64,000 nt of DNA from the NCBI GenBank assembly GCA_903822185.1, contig CAIJOA010000030.1, positions 124,001 to 188,000 of the forward strand, read 5' to 3'. A model generated the notes under the pieces. It made no database searches and was not told where the DNA came from. It worked only from the letters and a program-made list of their open reading frames with translations. Every line of letters begins with the position of its first letter. Position 1 is the first letter of the stretch. Positions 63,367 through 64,000 of the stretch are shown here, piece after piece. This DNA is from an uncultured Rhodospirillales bacterium (GTDB lineage: Bacteria > Pseudomonadota > Alphaproteobacteria > ATCC43930 > CGMCC-115725). A program made the translations under genes and the position numbers.

Positions 63367-64000
63367 TCACGCCCGTAAAACATCTACCGTAAGGGCGCGA
63401 TAAAGCGATTCGGTCTCAGCCATGATGACTGGATCGGCATAATGGATTTCGGTGAGGCGGCGGCCGGCCTCCGCATAGCGGTGCCGCCGCGCGGCGTCCT
63501 GCGTCAAAACCTTTAGCGCCGCCGCCAGCGCCGCAACATCGCCGGGCGGCACGAGGATCGCGTTGACGCCATCGCGGGCGATGTCGCGCGTGCCGGGAAT
63601 GTCGGTGGCGACGATGGCGCGGCCGCATGCCGCCGCTTCCAGCAACGTCTTGGGCAGTCCCTCGCCGCCGAGCGAGGCCAGCACGGCAATCTGCGCCTCG
63701 GCCCAGATGGTGCGGACATCTTCGCGATAGCCGGTCCAGGTGATGCCCTTCAGTTTGCTCCAACCGGTCAGGGTTGCTTCGTCGAACGAACTCGGATTGG
63801 CCGGGTCGGCGGGGCCGCCCAGCATCAGACGCAGATCGATCCCCTCGCGTTGCAATTGCTGCTGCGCTTCGACGAGAAGGGCAGGGCCTTTGATCGCGAT
63901 CATGCGGCCAACATAGGCGGCAGTGACGGGCGGCGATGGTGGTTCCGGCATCATCCGGAAATGATCCAGATCGACGCCCGATCCGGCGATGATCGCGATC
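63367..64000 (-). CDS. Glycosyltransferase family 4 (C-terminal part, cut by window edge)
   Basis: The coding frame continues past the window end (GSGVDLDHF and earlier), so the N-terminus is missing; about 211 residues are visible. The GT-B donor-binding domain is clear: AAYVGRMIAIKGPALLVEA, LASLGGEGLPKTLLEAAACG (E-x7-E motif), and RAIVATDIPGTRDIARDGVN. It would add a sugar to a lipid-linked or growing glycan. Confidence 0.9.
   Translation of the reverse strand, partial: IAIIAGSGVDLDHFRMMPEPPSPPVTAAYVGRMIAIKGPALLVEAQQQLQREGIDLRLMLGGPADPANPSSFDEATLTGWSKLKGITWTGYREDVRTIWAEAQIAVLASLGGEGLPKTLLEAAACGRAIVATDIPGTRDIARDGVNAILVPPGDVAALAAALKVLTQDAARRHRYAEAGRRLTEIHYADPVIMAETESLYRALTVDVLRA

Noticed and set aside
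61743-63392. 549-codon + strand frame opposite the PglF/WbpM-like gene
   Set aside because: Shadow frame rich in Asp/Arg/His with no recognisable domain; the minus-strand gene is well supported.

Overview
The window looks like a chromosomal stretch of a high-GC alphaproteobacterium, possibly a Rhodospirillales- or Micropepsales-like lineage; I cannot go deeper. The indications are a usg gene, a LexA box of the alphaproteobacterial type (GTTC-N7-GTTC), a GTA-type 3TM holin, two TPP riboswitches, and a gene-transfer-agent (GTA)-like structural gene order. No rRNA, tRNA, CRISPR array, integrase or insertion sequence was seen.

Region 1 (1-26180) is a phage or GTA-like particle cluster on the + strand. 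The order is: SPOR lipoprotein, two tandem terminase small subunits, a methyltransferase, terminase large subunit, portal, prohead protease, major capsid, head-tail connectors, tail tube, tail chaperone with a likely -1 frameshift, a short tape measure, DUF2460, DUF2163/BR0599, NlpC/P60, tail hub, Gly-rich fibre, FkbM methyltransferase and a lysis module. The core order matches the Rhodobacter-type GTA cluster. Its most striking feature is three inserted cassettes. Each pairs a peptidoglycan-hydrolase-like protein with one or two exported proteins, the layout of antibacterial effector-immunity pairs: a lysozyme-like domain fused to the portal C-terminus (4345-7228), a BPSL0067-type amidase (11286-12747) and an SLT transglycosylase (17075-18552). 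All three hydrolases carry a similar short linker (aromatic residue, then Gly-Gly-x-Phe) before the catalytic domain. A SOS box plus sigma70 promoter sits before the terminase, with a decayed copy at the left edge. Intrinsic-terminator hairpins punctuate the operon.

Region 2 (26200-38800) holds housekeeping and transport genes: two tandem DHA2 multidrug MFS pumps, a third MFS protein, a TPR protein, HrpB helicase, a DUF1194 vWA protein, a pentapeptide-repeat protein beside an unknown gene, and MsrB.

Region 3 (38794-46820) holds the prkA-yeaH-spoVR stress operon, with an in-frame amber codon in prkA, then usg, a chemoreceptor without a periplasmic sensor, a DUF1345 protein and a GNAT acetyltransferase.

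Region 4 (46860-57900) is mainly thiamine synthesis: TPP riboswitch-thiO-thiS-thiG-thiE, and separately TPP riboswitch-thiC-nudix. Between and after them lie a Flp pilin, a Lys-rich exported peptide, a lipoprotein, a DOPA-dioxygenase-like protein, a PEBP protein, a NMT1-type binding protein, a 25-codon ORF with a perfect Shine-Dalgarno, and panC.

Region 5 (57978-64000) is a surface polysaccharide locus (rfbB, a PglF/WbpM-like epimerase/dehydratase, a truncated glycosyltransferase) interleaved with a second NMT1-like binding protein and an FAD monooxygenase.

Three genes are broken at defined sites: the FkbM methyltransferase (T8 tract), a small membrane protein (G10 tract) and prkA (TAG). Assembly error, phase variation and real decay cannot be told apart from the sequence alone.
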